From Betaproteobacteria bacterium (GTDB taxonomy: Bacteria > Pseudomonadota > Gammaproteobacteria > Burkholderiales > Burkholderiaceae_A), in the NCBI GenBank assembly GCA_018969705.1, contig JAGWXV010000003.1, forward strand, positions 1-45,468: a stretch of DNA of 45,468 nucleotides. Direction: 5' to 3'. The position numbers and the translations under genes were made by a program. The notes under the pieces were generated by a model, which searched no databases, was not told the DNA's origin, and saw only the letters and a list, made by a program, of their open reading frames with translations. This document shows, one piece after another, positions 1 through 8,286 of this stretch (position 1 is its first letter; each line of letters opens with the position of its first letter).

Positions 1-818
1 CGGTGATGCAGGATGCAGCTATGCGGGCCTGAGGCAACGATGCTGCCGTAGGCTACCGACTGCGCACCCTGTCGCCTAAACTCATGTAAGAGTTCTGCCT
101 CAATCTCAAACTCATGATGGCCGGGCCGGGTGAAGGCCATTGCCCGCACATGGGCTTGCGCAGAGATCGCGGCCGCCCGCCGCATGGTTGCAATTTCATC
201 TGCATCTTTAATGAGCCTTTGCAGAGCAATCGCAGCGCCAAGGTCAATAATGCGATCGGGTGCATTCACACCGGCACGGCCTTTGGCCCGCACTGCGGCA
301 AGCCAGTGCCGCAGCCGCTCGTCAAGCCCCGCATCTAACCCCATGTGGGCGTAAAAGGCGGGCATATCACCTGCCAGTGCGATGACTGTCTCATCAAGTG
401 CGCTCAGTTCAATCGCGCGATCGGCCGCAAAGCGCTGGGCAGCATGCTGTGGGCCCACCCGAATCCCATCCCAGATTTCGCGTTCAGCATCTCTTGGCCG
501 GCAGGCCAGTACTGTCTCGGTATTGCCTTTGTCATCAACCCGCATCAACCACCAGGCATCCGGCTCGGGAAATCCCGTGAGGTATAAAAAGTCACTGTGG
601 CTGCGAAACGGAAACGGATTATCGCGATTACGAATAATTTCCTCCCCAGCACTCAGTACAACGACCCCGCCACCTTGCTGCGCAATCCACTGCGCAAGCC
701 GGGCCTGACGGGTCCGATGTTGCTGGCCGTGGACGGGGGCTGGGACCTCCTGAGGCTTGAGTTCTGCGGCCAGGGAATGACTAAAAATTTCGCTGGGTGT
801 TGGGGCTGGGCCGTTCAT
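1..818 (-). CDS. pepP: Xaa-Pro aminopeptidase PepP, N-terminal part (runs off window)
   Basis: Aminopeptidase P removes the N-terminal residue from peptides with proline at position 2, in the cytoplasm. The minus-strand frame is open from an ATG at 818 to the window edge, giving about 272 residues without a stop. The translation shows the creatinase/AMP_N domain over roughly residues 30-150, with PFPFRSHSDFLYLTGFPEPD and the REIWDG signature. The start of the pita-bread peptidase domain follows, with KDADEIATMRRAAAISAQAH. The metal-binding Asp, His and Glu residues lie beyond the window. It follows murU by about 40 bp on the same strand, the usual betaproteobacterial order amgK-murU-pepP. The identity is clear; only completeness is unknown. 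Confidence 0.9.
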   Translation of the reverse strand, partial: MNGPAPTPSEIFSHSLAAELKPQEVPAPVHGQQHRTRQARLAQWIAQQGGGVVVLSAGEEIIRNRDNPFPFRSHSDFLYLTGFPEPDAWWLMRVDDKGNTETVLACRPRDAEREIWDGIRVGPQHAAQRFAADRAIELSALDETVIALAGDMPAFYAHMGLDAGLDERLRHWLAAVRAKGRAGVNAPDRIIDLGAAIALQRLIKDADEIATMRRAAAISAQAHVRAMAFTRPGHHEFEIEAELLHEFRRQGAQSVAYGSIVASGPHSCILHH

Positions 819-861
819 GATGGGCTTGGGATTGGAGGGCTAGGTGATGTTTGAGTTGAAG

Positions 862-1623
862 TTATACCGAATTGAGCTGGCGAAGGCGATCGGGTGTTCC
901 CACATCGGACCAGGCGCCACGGAAGTGACTGCCGACGCAGCGGCCTTGATCGACTGCCTGAAACAGTAACGGCGCAAGGGCTGACCGCTCGCCAGGACGA
1001 ATTGCCGCAAACAATTCTGGATCATAGACTCCGATTCCCGAAAAAGTTAGGCTGCCTGCGGCTGGCCGACGAGACACATGCCGCAGGCCCGATCGCGAAT
1101 CGGGCGCACCCAGGCCAAAATCGCCCAGCGGGTGATGCCCGGGGTTATCAACCAGCACGAGATGGCATTGCGGAGTTGAGTTCTGACCGTGCGCGGACTT
1201 CATGCCAGCCAGATCCTTTGCAATCGAAATTGCTTGGGCTGCTGGCCAGTCTGTAAACACATCCGCATTGATGACCAGAAAAGGCCGCGGATTGTGTTGG
1301 CCATAAGAATCGGTCCAAGGCCGGGCGGTGGCGATGCCGCCTGCTGTCTCCAGCGCACCCAAAGGCTCTTGTGAATAGCGAATGTTCAGTCCAAAGGCGG
1401 CCCCCGATCCGGCGAAGGATTGAATCTGATCCCCGAGATGGGCAAGGTTGATCACGACCTCCGTAATGCGGGCTGCTGCGAGTGCTTCGAGATGCCACTG
1501 AATTAAGGGCTTACCTTGGACCAGCACCATGGGCTTCGGGATTTTGTCAGTCAACGGGCGCAGCCGTTCTCCGCGGCCCGCTGCGAGAATCATGGCATGC
1601 AGCCGTTCAGCGTTTGGCTTCAT
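862..1623 (-). CDS. murU: N-acetylmuramate-1-phosphate uridylyltransferase MurU
   Basis: A nucleotidyltransferase that converts MurNAc-1-phosphate and UTP to UDP-MurNAc in cell-wall recycling, cytoplasmic. The protein begins MKPNAERLHAMILAAGRGER, with the nucleotide-binding signature LAAGxGxRxRPLT and the PKPM lysine. Later it has VINADVF, the metal-binding Asp region, and WSDVGTPDRL near the C-terminus. The start at 1623 is chosen over an upstream ATG at 1677 because it gives a 4-base ATGA overlap with the amgK stop and places the nucleotide-binding motif at the N-terminus as in the family. The result is 253 residues, a typical size. It is translationally coupled to amgK, the preceding enzyme of the pathway. 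Confidence 0.88.
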   Translation of the reverse strand: MKPNAERLHAMILAAGRGERLRPLTDKIPKPMVLVQGKPLIQWHLEALAAARITEVVINLAHLGDQIQSFAGSGAAFGLNIRYSQEPLGALETAGGIATARPWTDSYGQHNPRPFLVINADVFTDWPAAQAISIAKDLAGMKSAHGQNSTPQCHLVLVDNPGHHPLGDFGLGAPDSRSGLRHVSRRPAAGSLTFSGIGVYDPELFAAIRPGERSALAPLLFQAVDQGRCVGSHFRGAWSDVGTPDRLRQLNSV

Positions 1624-2672
1624 ACACACCGCTCCAGCAGTTTCGCCAGCGGCCCCAAGCCCTGATAGCGGCGGCACGTTGAGATGGCGGCACGCAGCAC
1701 CCGCGGTATATCGTTTAAGTAGTTTGGTTTGCCATCACGGACATTTAATCGACAAAAAATACCCAAGACCTTGAGCTGCCGCTGCAGGCCCATCCATTCG
1801 AAGTCCCGCCAGAAGTCTGAGAAATCCTGGGCAATCGGTAGCTTTGCTTTTCGGGCCCGCTCCCAGTAGTCGATGGCCCAGTCGAGTTGAACTTCCTCTG
1901 GCCACTCAATGTACGCATCTCGAAGTAGTGACACCAAGTCATAACTGATGGGCCCCAGCACCGCATCTTGAAAATCGAGAATGCCGGGATTGGAGTGCTC
2001 AGTCAGCATCAGATTTCGGCTGTGATAGTCCCTGTGCACAAGGGCCACAGGCTGCGCCTGGCAGGCATCCAGAATCAAGTCGTACGTTTTGATAAGCATC
2101 TCTCGGTCAGGGGCAGACAGCCCGACTGGCCGATGATGAACAAGAAACCATTGATCGAAAAGCTGCATCTCCTGCAGCATTTTGTTTCGGTCGTAGGCGG
2201 CAAGACCCGCAACTTCACATGCTGATGGCTGCTGGAGGCTGAAGTGTTGAAACCTAACCAATGCCTGGTGTGCATCGCGATAAAGCGGCGTGCATGCTGC
2301 TGCGTCATGCTGCCGACTCTCAATTGCTGCTGCGTAGGTTGTTGCTCCAAAATCATCGCAAAGCAAAAATCCTTGGTCAGCATCGTGGAGCCAGACGTTG
2401 GGCGCATTGACTTTAGCCTGACGCAGCAGCGATGCAATCTTGATAAAAGGGCCGATTGATTCCTTATCGGGCGGCGCGTCCATCAGTATCAGGTATTGCG
2501 ATTGGCTCCCGCGCTGTCCGGAGATTCGGAAGTAGCGCCGAAACGAGGCATCGCTGGAGGCGGCTGTTAAGGAAGCGGGATCCACTGACCAGCCAAGGCC
2601 AGCAAGCGCTGCGGCCTGCTGCGTTAGCCAGTTTTCTGCTCTGGCGCGGTGCGGATCTTCAGAGGCATTCAT
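1620..2672 (-). CDS. amgK: Anomeric MurNAc/GlcNAc kinase AmgK
   Basis: A phosphotransferase of the aminoglycoside-kinase (APH) fold that phosphorylates the anomeric carbon of MurNAc or GlcNAc, giving the substrate of MurU. The 350-residue protein has the catalytic Brenner-type motif HRDYHSRN at residues 213-220 and the metal-binding DFQDA at 233-237. FRRYFRI near residue 45 and LCDDFG near 104 are typical of the family. It sits first in the amgK-murU-pepP run and diverges from lptD across about 97 bp. No clear Shine-Dalgarno sequence precedes its ATG. The two genes together predict the murU-type recycling shortcut known from Pseudomonas, which bypasses de novo UDP-MurNAc synthesis. Assignment rests on motifs plus the adjacent murU. 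Confidence 0.88.
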   Translation of the reverse strand: MNASEDPHRARAENWLTQQAAALAGLGWSVDPASLTAASSDASFRRYFRISGQRGSQSQYLILMDAPPDKESIGPFIKIASLLRQAKVNAPNVWLHDADQGFLLCDDFGATTYAAAIESRQHDAAACTPLYRDAHQALVRFQHFSLQQPSACEVAGLAAYDRNKMLQEMQLFDQWFLVHHRPVGLSAPDREMLIKTYDLILDACQAQPVALVHRDYHSRNLMLTEHSNPGILDFQDAVLGPISYDLVSLLRDAYIEWPEEVQLDWAIDYWERARKAKLPIAQDFSDFWRDFEWMGLQRQLKVLGIFCRLNVRDGKPNYLNDIPRVLRAAISTCRRYQGLGPLAKLLERCV

Positions 2673-2758
2673 CAGGGGCTTTTTGTGATGGCGTAAAGAG
2701 GGTGTCCAAGGTAATCCGCGAGGGGCCTGATGTTCGGAGCCCAGGCAGAGGCCCTACC

Positions 2759-2764
2759 TATAAT
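2759..2764 (+). promoter_or_regulatory. Perfect -10 hexamer in front of lptD
   Basis: A TATAAT lies only 5 bases before the first in-frame ATG of lptD (2770). No convincing -35 hexamer is visible 15-19 bp upstream. If this -10 is used, transcription would begin near 2771, so the ATG at 2770 could only be read on a longer transcript. This favours a start further in, such as the GTG at 2812. Confidence 0.4.
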
Positions 2765-2769
2765 AGAGC

Positions 2770-5271
2770 ATGCATTTTTTTGGGACTGTCACCTCTCGGG
2801 TGGGCCAAGATGTGACCCCCTTCGGCCCGCAAGCCTGCTCTCGGCTGCTCGGGGCGCTATTGCTGGTATCGGCACCTGCTGCACACGCTTTTAATATTCT
2901 CGGGAGCTGCTCTGCGGCAGCGGATGACTCGTCGCCGATTCAGCTGGCCCAGGCGGCGGCAACGCGGACCGATGCCGGTGCCGGCCCACTTCGATTGGCC
3001 CAGGGGCTGAGGACTTCGCTGGGCCTGAAGTTCGATCCCGTTTTGAATCTGGAACCCTCCTCGAGCACGGATACTCCCGTCTATATTTTTGGCCAATCGA
3101 TTTCTGGCCAGACGGATGATCAGATTGAGGCCCGAGGTGCTGCAGAATTTCGAAAACTTGGACTCTTCATCAAGGGTGATTTCATTCGCCATAACCTCAT
3201 CCGCGATGAGTTGGTTGCGGAAGGCGACGTCAAACTTTTTCGCGAGGGCGAGTTCTATGAGGGCCCGCGGCTTCGGCTAAAGCTTGGCACCACGCAGGGC
3301 TTTTTTGATGAGGTCACGTATCAGCTTGTTTCGACCGGTGGCCGCGGCACCGCCCGCCGCGCCGAATTTATTCAGCCGCTAGAGACGCGGCTGACTGAAG
3401 TCCGATACACCACCTGCCCCCGTGATCGCCCGGCCTGGGAGCTGCGGATGAGTGAGATGCTGATTGACCAGGTCCAGGAAGTTGGCGCGACCCGGTCAGC
3501 GACCTTGTATTGGCGTGAAGTGCCGATTCTTCCATTCGGAAACTCATCGTTTTCCATTGGCGAGGGTAGAAAGACAGGCTTTCTGCCGGTGTCGTATACG
3601 ACTTCAACGCGTCTTGGTCTGGATGTCCGTGCGCCGTTTTACTGGAATATCGCGCCCCAGCATGACATGACGTTTTATCCCCGGCTGATTACCAAGCGAG
3701 GCATTCAGCTGGGTAATGAATTTCGATTTTTGCGGCCAAACGCCGCGGGAACGGCGGCATTTGAGGTGTTACCGGATGATCGCCAGTCGGGAACGACGCG
3801 GCATTTCGGCTCGCTGATAACCAGTTTTCGGCCTGCCGATAATTTCACCATCGGACTAAATGTGCAGCGTGCATCCGATAACAACTATTTTTCTGATTTG
3901 GGAAATACGCTACTGGTCTCCGCCCAGCGTCTACTTCCCGGCTCAATCACGATGAGCGCTGCGCTGGCGGGCTGGGCCGTTCAAGCTCAGGCGCAAGAGT
4001 TTCAGCTCTTGCAAGATGTGGGCGCACCGCTGATCAGGCCCTATAGTTTTGCGCCGAAATTGGCAGCATCCCGCGGCCATCGGGCTGCCCTTGGCGAGGA
4101 TCGGCTGCCGATTGACTGGAATATCTCGGGAGAGCTTGCCGCGTTTCGCCATCCGACCCTGGCAGAGGGTGAGCGGGTGGTGGGCACTGGATCGGTCGCT
4201 TGGCGGCATTTCAGCTCTGGCGTTGCGGTAACTCCCAAGCTCGCGATGCATGCTACCCACTATTCGACCAGCCGGCCGGGTGACGGACTCTTGACAGCAC
4301 AAAAGTATTCCAACGCTGCACTGGGCGTGTATACCAACAATGTGGGTGCGGCAGCGGCCAGTTCTTACACGCGAGTACTGCCGACTTTCAGCACAGATGT
4401 ATCAACAACTCTTGATCGGCCGTTAAGAATTGGAGATGCCGGGATTGAGCAGACACTCGAGCCCCGTATCTCTTATATTTATACGCCCTATCAAAATCAA
4501 TCTAATTTTCCAGTGTTCGATACGGGCTCACCGAGTCTGAATTTTGGGCAGCTATTTTCTGATCGTGCATTCAATGGCCATGACCGCATTGCCGATCTCA
4601 ATCAGATCACAGCAGGTGTCACGACCCGATTCATTGAGCAGTCAACCGGCGCGGAACGGCTGCGGGCAGCGGTAGGGCAACGTTTTTACTTTTCGGATCA
4701 GCGTGTGACACTGCCCGGTGGCACCGCAAGGACTGATCGGCGATCTGATCTGCTGGGCCAGGCGACAGTGAGGCCCAGAAAAGATCTGACCATCGATTCC
4801 CTGGCCCGCTACACACTGGAGTCCTCTCAGTGGCAGAGTTTTTCTCTCGTGAGCCGCTATAACCCAAAACCAGCAAATACCCTGAGTGTCGCCTACCGCT
4901 TTGTTCGCGATTCATCGAATACGGTCGATGTGGCGGTCCAGTGGCCGGTGGCGGCCCACTGGTATGCTGTAGGACGCTACCAGCAGGCCTTGCGCAATGT
5001 TGGGGGCGTTCGGGAGTCCATTAATCCTGGCCTGGTCGAGGCTCTGGCTGGTTTTGAGTACGATGGAGGCTGTTGGGTCGGACGTATCGTGGCCCAGCAA
5101 TATGCAGCAAATGCCACCCAGCGCAATACGACGCTGTTTTTCCAAATTGAACTCAATGGACTGGGTAAGGCCGGAACTGACCCCCTAGCTGCATTGAGAC
5201 GAAATATTCCGAATTACCGGTCGATAAATGAAATCACGCCATTGCCCTCTAAATTTGATAACTTTCAGTGA
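2770..5271 (+). CDS. lptD: LPS-assembly outer-membrane protein LptD
   Basis: The outer-membrane beta-barrel that, with LptE, inserts lipopolysaccharide into the outer leaflet. The 833-residue protein has a signal peptide ending near AHA at residue 40. An OstA/LptA-like domain follows (about residues 100-220, with the stretch ARGAAEFRKLGLFIKGD), then a long barrel of alternating aromatic strands. Mature cysteines are at about 47, 216 and 768. Enterobacterial LptD has a C-terminal Cys pair, here replaced by a single Cys (GGCWV), so only one interdomain disulfide can form. The start is uncertain: the ATG at 2770 gives a long n-region, while a GTG at 2812 gives a tidier signal peptide (TPFGPQACSRLLGALLL) and fits the TATAAT at 2759. 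The gene abuts surA, the chaperone needed for LptD folding. Confidence 0.95.
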   Translation: MHFFGTVTSRVGQDVTPFGPQACSRLLGALLLVSAPAAHAFNILGSCSAAADDSSPIQLAQAAATRTDAGAGPLRLAQGLRTSLGLKFDPVLNLEPSSSTDTPVYIFGQSISGQTDDQIEARGAAEFRKLGLFIKGDFIRHNLIRDELVAEGDVKLFREGEFYEGPRLRLKLGTTQGFFDEVTYQLVSTGGRGTARRAEFIQPLETRLTEVRYTTCPRDRPAWELRMSEMLIDQVQEVGATRSATLYWREVPILPFGNSSFSIGEGRKTGFLPVSYTTSTRLGLDVRAPFYWNIAPQHDMTFYPRLITKRGIQLGNEFRFLRPNAAGTAAFEVLPDDRQSGTTRHFGSLITSFRPADNFTIGLNVQRASDNNYFSDLGNTLLVSAQRLLPGSITMSAALAGWAVQAQAQEFQLLQDVGAPLIRPYSFAPKLAASRGHRAALGEDRLPIDWNISGELAAFRHPTLAEGERVVGTGSVAWRHFSSGVAVTPKLAMHATHYSTSRPGDGLLTAQKYSNAALGVYTNNVGAAAASSYTRVLPTFSTDVSTTLDRPLRIGDAGIEQTLEPRISYIYTPYQNQSNFPVFDTGSPSLNFGQLFSDRAFNGHDRIADLNQITAGVTTRFIEQSTGAERLRAAVGQRFYFSDQRVTLPGGTARTDRRSDLLGQATVRPRKDLTIDSLARYTLESSQWQSFSLVSRYNPKPANTLSVAYRFVRDSSNTVDVAVQWPVAAHWYAVGRYQQALRNVGGVRESINPGLVEALAGFEYDGGCWVGRIVAQQYAANATQRNTTLFFQIELNGLGKAGTDPLAALRRNIPNYRSINEITPLPSKFDNFQ

Positions 5272-6650
5272 TGACTGATTCTGTAACTCCGCAATCGCAA
5301 TGGGCGGCTTGCTCTCAAAATAGCCGGCGCCGCATCAGGGTTGCTGCGGCTTTGGCGCTAAACCTCTTGGTGAACGTGACCCCAGCTGCTTTTGGGCAGC
5401 AATCTACGCCACGAACCCAGGGCGCACAGCTGATTGATCGCGTGGTGGCGATTGTGAATCGGGAGATCATTACCGCAAGCGAGCTCGCCCGGCGCGAAAA
5501 GCAGTTTGTTTCAAACCTGACTCAGCAGGGCATTCCGATTCCTGATCGCCTGGCGCTGCGCGAACAAGTCTTAGAGCGCATGATCACGGACCGGGCTATG
5601 CTCCAGACCGCCCGGGAGACGGGTATTCGGGTCGATGATGTCACTCTAGATCGCAGTATTGCGCGGATCGCAGATCAAAATGGCCTGTCGGTCAGCGGGC
5701 TGCGCAATCAGCTGGAATCCGAGGGCATTTCATTTGCCGCGTTTCGTCAGGATATTCGCGAGGAAATTACTCTCACGCGACTACGCGAGCGGGAGGTCGA
5801 CAACAAGCTCCAGATCACCGAAGCTGAAGTCGATACTTTTCTTGCGGCCCAAGGCCAGTCTTTGCAGAAAACAGAAGAATTCAAAATCGCCCAGATTCTG
5901 ATCCGACTGCCCGAAAAAGCCAGCCCCGCTGTGATCGCCGAGGCCGAGTCCCGTGTCAAAAGAATTCAGGAGTTGCTGCGCTCACCACGAACATTCGCAA
6001 GCATCGCCCAGGAATTTTCGGATGCCCCTGATCGGGAGCAAGGCGGCAGTCTGGGCTGGCGGACCCGCGATCGCTTACCGACACTTTTTCTGGATGCGGT
6101 CTCGGGCCTAAAGGCAGGCGAGATCAGTAAGCCGGTCCGTAGTCCAAACGGATTTCATATCCTTCAATTAGAGGAGCGGCGCTCGGGCCTGCGTACCCAA
6201 GAGGTCAATGTTTATCGGGCCCGACATATTTTGATTCGCATCGATGCCCAGGTAAGCGAAGACCAGGCCCGGCGGCGCGCTGTGGACCTGCGGCGCAGAA
6301 TTGAACTGGGTGCGGATTTTGGTCAGATGGCTCGGGATTTCTCCCAAGATTTGGGATCGGCACAAAAGGGCGGGGAGCTAGACTGGACCTATCCTGGCGA
6401 TACGGTTCCGGAATTCGAGCGTGCGATGGTCGCCCTAAATCCCGGCCAAATCAGCGACCCTGTCCGCTCGGTGTTCGGTATCCATCTCATTCAATTGCTG
6501 GAGCGTAAGCGTGAACCCCTGACCGAGCAGCGTCTGCGGACTGCAGCGCGGCTCGCCCTGCGCGAGGAGAAATTGGCCGAGGCGGTCGCAGACTGGGCCC
6601 GCGAGGTCCGCGCCAATGCCTACGTTGAAATCAAGCGTGACGATCTCTGA
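5271..6650 (+). CDS. surA: Periplasmic chaperone / peptidyl-prolyl isomerase SurA
   Basis: Escorts outer-membrane proteins, LptD among them, across the periplasm. The protein has about 459 residues. An Arg-rich n-region and hydrophobic core (RRRIRVAAALALNLLVNVTP) form the signal peptide, ending near residue 43. The SurA N-domain begins at LIDRVVAIVNREIITASEL. Two parvulin domains follow, about residues 200-305 (FKIAQILIRL ... NGFHILQLEE) and 315-420 (YRARHILIRI ... FGIHLIQLLE). The ATG at 5271 shares its A with the lptD stop; a GTG at 5268 just before it is also possible. Coupling to lptD matches their shared role. The 3' end overlaps the likely rsmA start, so lptD-surA-rsmA is one transcription unit. 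Confidence 0.95.
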   Translation: MTDSVTPQSQWAACSQNSRRRIRVAAALALNLLVNVTPAAFGQQSTPRTQGAQLIDRVVAIVNREIITASELARREKQFVSNLTQQGIPIPDRLALREQVLERMITDRAMLQTARETGIRVDDVTLDRSIARIADQNGLSVSGLRNQLESEGISFAAFRQDIREEITLTRLREREVDNKLQITEAEVDTFLAAQGQSLQKTEEFKIAQILIRLPEKASPAVIAEAESRVKRIQELLRSPRTFASIAQEFSDAPDREQGGSLGWRTRDRLPTLFLDAVSGLKAGEISKPVRSPNGFHILQLEERRSGLRTQEVNVYRARHILIRIDAQVSEDQARRRAVDLRRRIELGADFGQMARDFSQDLGSAQKGGELDWTYPGDTVPEFERAMVALNPGQISDPVRSVFGIHLIQLLERKREPLTEQRLRTAARLALREEKLAEAVADWAREVRANAYVEIKRDDL

Positions 6651-7470
6651 TGGTCATATCGCGCGCAAGCGATTCGGCCAGAACTTTCTGCACGACCCCA
6701 GAGTAATCGCAAGGATCATTCAAGCGATTGACCCTAAGCCGGGTGATCGAATTGTCGAGATTGGCCCTGGGCAGGCAGCGCTTACGGCGCCGCTGATTGC
6801 AAAGGCCGGCCATATCCACGCAATTGAAATCGACCGGGATCTGGCGGCACGGTTACGCAAGCGTTTTACCGCGTCTGAGCTCGCGATCACGGAGCAGGAT
6901 GTACTGCGGACCTCTTTTTCTGCGCTGGCCGATCAACTGGGTGGACCGTTGCGTATCGTGGGCAATCTGCCCTACAACATCTCCAGCCCCATTCTTTTTC
7001 ATTTACTCGATTCAGCTGAGCAGGTCGTAGATCAGCATCTCATGCTTCAGAAAGAGGTCGTGGATCGACTGGTTGCGGGCCACGGATCAAAAATCTATGG
7101 CCGGCTTTCTGTGATGCTGCAGGCCCGCTACCAGATGGCACGCTGTCTGACTGTGCCGCCCGGAGCATTTATGCCGGCGCCGAAGGTTGATTCCGCAGTG
7201 ATTCGCATGGTGCCCTTGCCGGTTACAGCGGTGAAGGTCTGCGATTGGCCGATCTTCGCTGCGGTCGTCGCGCTGGCCTTTACCCAGAGACGAAAAATGC
7301 TGCGTAAGTCACTGGCGGCTTATGCGGCGATGCTTGACTGGGATGCGTTGGATATCGCACGCACCCAACGGGCCGAGGAATTATCGGTCGATCACTTTGT
7401 GGGCTTGGCCAATGCGGTGGCCAGTCTGCCACTAGAACGTCGGCAGGGTGTCGAGCCGCGCTTTTCGTAG
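6616..7470 (+). CDS. rsmA: 16S rRNA (A1518/A1519) dimethyltransferase RsmA/KsgA
   Basis: Dimethylates two adjacent adenines in helix 45 of 16S rRNA using S-adenosylmethionine, a late step in small-subunit maturation. The 284-residue frame shows GQNFLHDPRVIARII at the N-terminus, SAM motif I VEIGPGQAALT, the acidic IEIDRDLA motif, the catalytic NLPYN motif, and FTQRRKMLRKSL at the C-terminal RNA-binding end. The ATG at 6616 overlaps surA by 35 bases. TTG 6625 and GTG 6637 are also in frame and would shorten the overlap. The 3' end overlaps the convergent YgjP-like gene by 39 bp. The gene pdxA, often found between surA and rsmA in proteobacteria, is not here. Confidence 0.93.
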   Translation: MPTLKSSVTISDGHIARKRFGQNFLHDPRVIARIIQAIDPKPGDRIVEIGPGQAALTAPLIAKAGHIHAIEIDRDLAARLRKRFTASELAITEQDVLRTSFSALADQLGGPLRIVGNLPYNISSPILFHLLDSAEQVVDQHLMLQKEVVDRLVAGHGSKIYGRLSVMLQARYQMARCLTVPPGAFMPAPKVDSAVIRMVPLPVTAVKVCDWPIFAAVVALAFTQRRKMLRKSLAAYAAMLDWDALDIARTQRAEELSVDHFVGLANAVASLPLERRQGVEPRFS

Positions 7471-8286
7471 CACTGATTTTCCCTCTTCGAAGGTCGGCAG
7501 AATTTCCGCGACCTCTTCCCAGAAGCTTCTGCCGTGGTCCATGGTGTGGGTATGGGCCAACTCATGGGCGATCACGTAGTCGATGACTTCTTGGCCGAAA
7601 TGAATCAGCCGCCAATTCAGCCGGATATGGCCGTCTTCGGTGCAGCTACCCCAGCGGCCGCGGGCATTGCTCAGACTGAACTTCGTGTAACGACGGCCGG
7701 ACTGCTCGCTGATCGCTTTAAGGCGCCGCGCGAAAAGAGTCTTGGCCTGACTCTGAAGCCAGGCATGGACGGTGTCGCGAATCTGCTCCATTGAGGCCTC
7801 AGCGCAGAGTGCCAGCTGAAGCTCGCGACGAAAATCATCCCACTGGGTCTGACGGAGTTGCGGTGTGAGCATTAGCGTGAGTGGCTTGCCAAGATATTGC
7901 AGTGAAGCACCATGGATCCACTGCTGCTCCGGCAGCAGTCGGTGCTGCTCGGACTGATGCCATTCTGCCAAGCGAGCCAAGAGCCACTTGGATTTCTCTT
8001 GCAGGATGTATTCGATATCGCTGATCGGCACCCATCGTGGCGCATTGACTTGAATCATGCCTTGGCCAATCGACATGCCCACGGTTTTGCGCCGCGTGCG
8101 CTTTAACAGCCACGGCACGCTATAGCCTTGAAGTGCAACAGTGCGATGTTTTTTTGGCGTGCCGTCAGGCGTGACGGAAGGGGATTTTGGGTCGGCCTTA
8201 GAGGCTTTACCGGTGGGGGAAGGGGGCGATAATGCTTTTGAATCGCCGATGCCGAAGGGCAAGAGAAACTGCTCAAGCAGTGTCAT
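7432..8286 (-). CDS. YgjP-like metal-dependent hydrolase (M48-related, DUF45)
   Basis: A predicted zinc metallopeptidase of the YgjP/WSS1-like family; the substrate is not known. Of the 284 residues, about the first 50 are polar and Pro/Lys-rich. The conserved part runs from LLKRTRRKTVGMSIGQG to the end. The zinc signature HELAHTHTMDHGRSFWEEV near residue 250 gives an HExxH motif and a downstream His. YTKFSLSNARGRWGSCTEDG is the family's RWGSC box. The start ATG overlaps the plsC stop by 4 bases (ATGA), so it is the last gene of the long minus-strand run. Its 3' end overlaps rsmA on the other strand by 39 bp. The same gmhB-plsC-metallopeptidase order is common in Burkholderiales. Confidence 0.85.
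   Translation of the reverse strand: MTLLEQFLLPFGIGDSKALSPPSPTGKASKADPKSPSVTPDGTPKKHRTVALQGYSVPWLLKRTRRKTVGMSIGQGMIQVNAPRWVPISDIEYILQEKSKWLLARLAEWHQSEQHRLLPEQQWIHGASLQYLGKPLTLMLTPQLRQTQWDDFRRELQLALCAEASMEQIRDTVHAWLQSQAKTLFARRLKAISEQSGRRYTKFSLSNARGRWGSCTEDGHIRLNWRLIHFGQEVIDYVIAHELAHTHTMDHGRSFWEEVAEILPTFEEGKSVLRKARLDTLPTF

Noticed and set aside
114-800. Several plus-strand open frames at the left end.
   Set aside because: They are shadows of the pepP frame on the minus strand, which reads through without a stop and shows family motifs.
2770-5271. Single C-terminal Cys in LptD as a defect.
   Set aside because: Many LptD proteins form only one interdomain disulfide, so the loss of the Cys pair is not evidence of damage.
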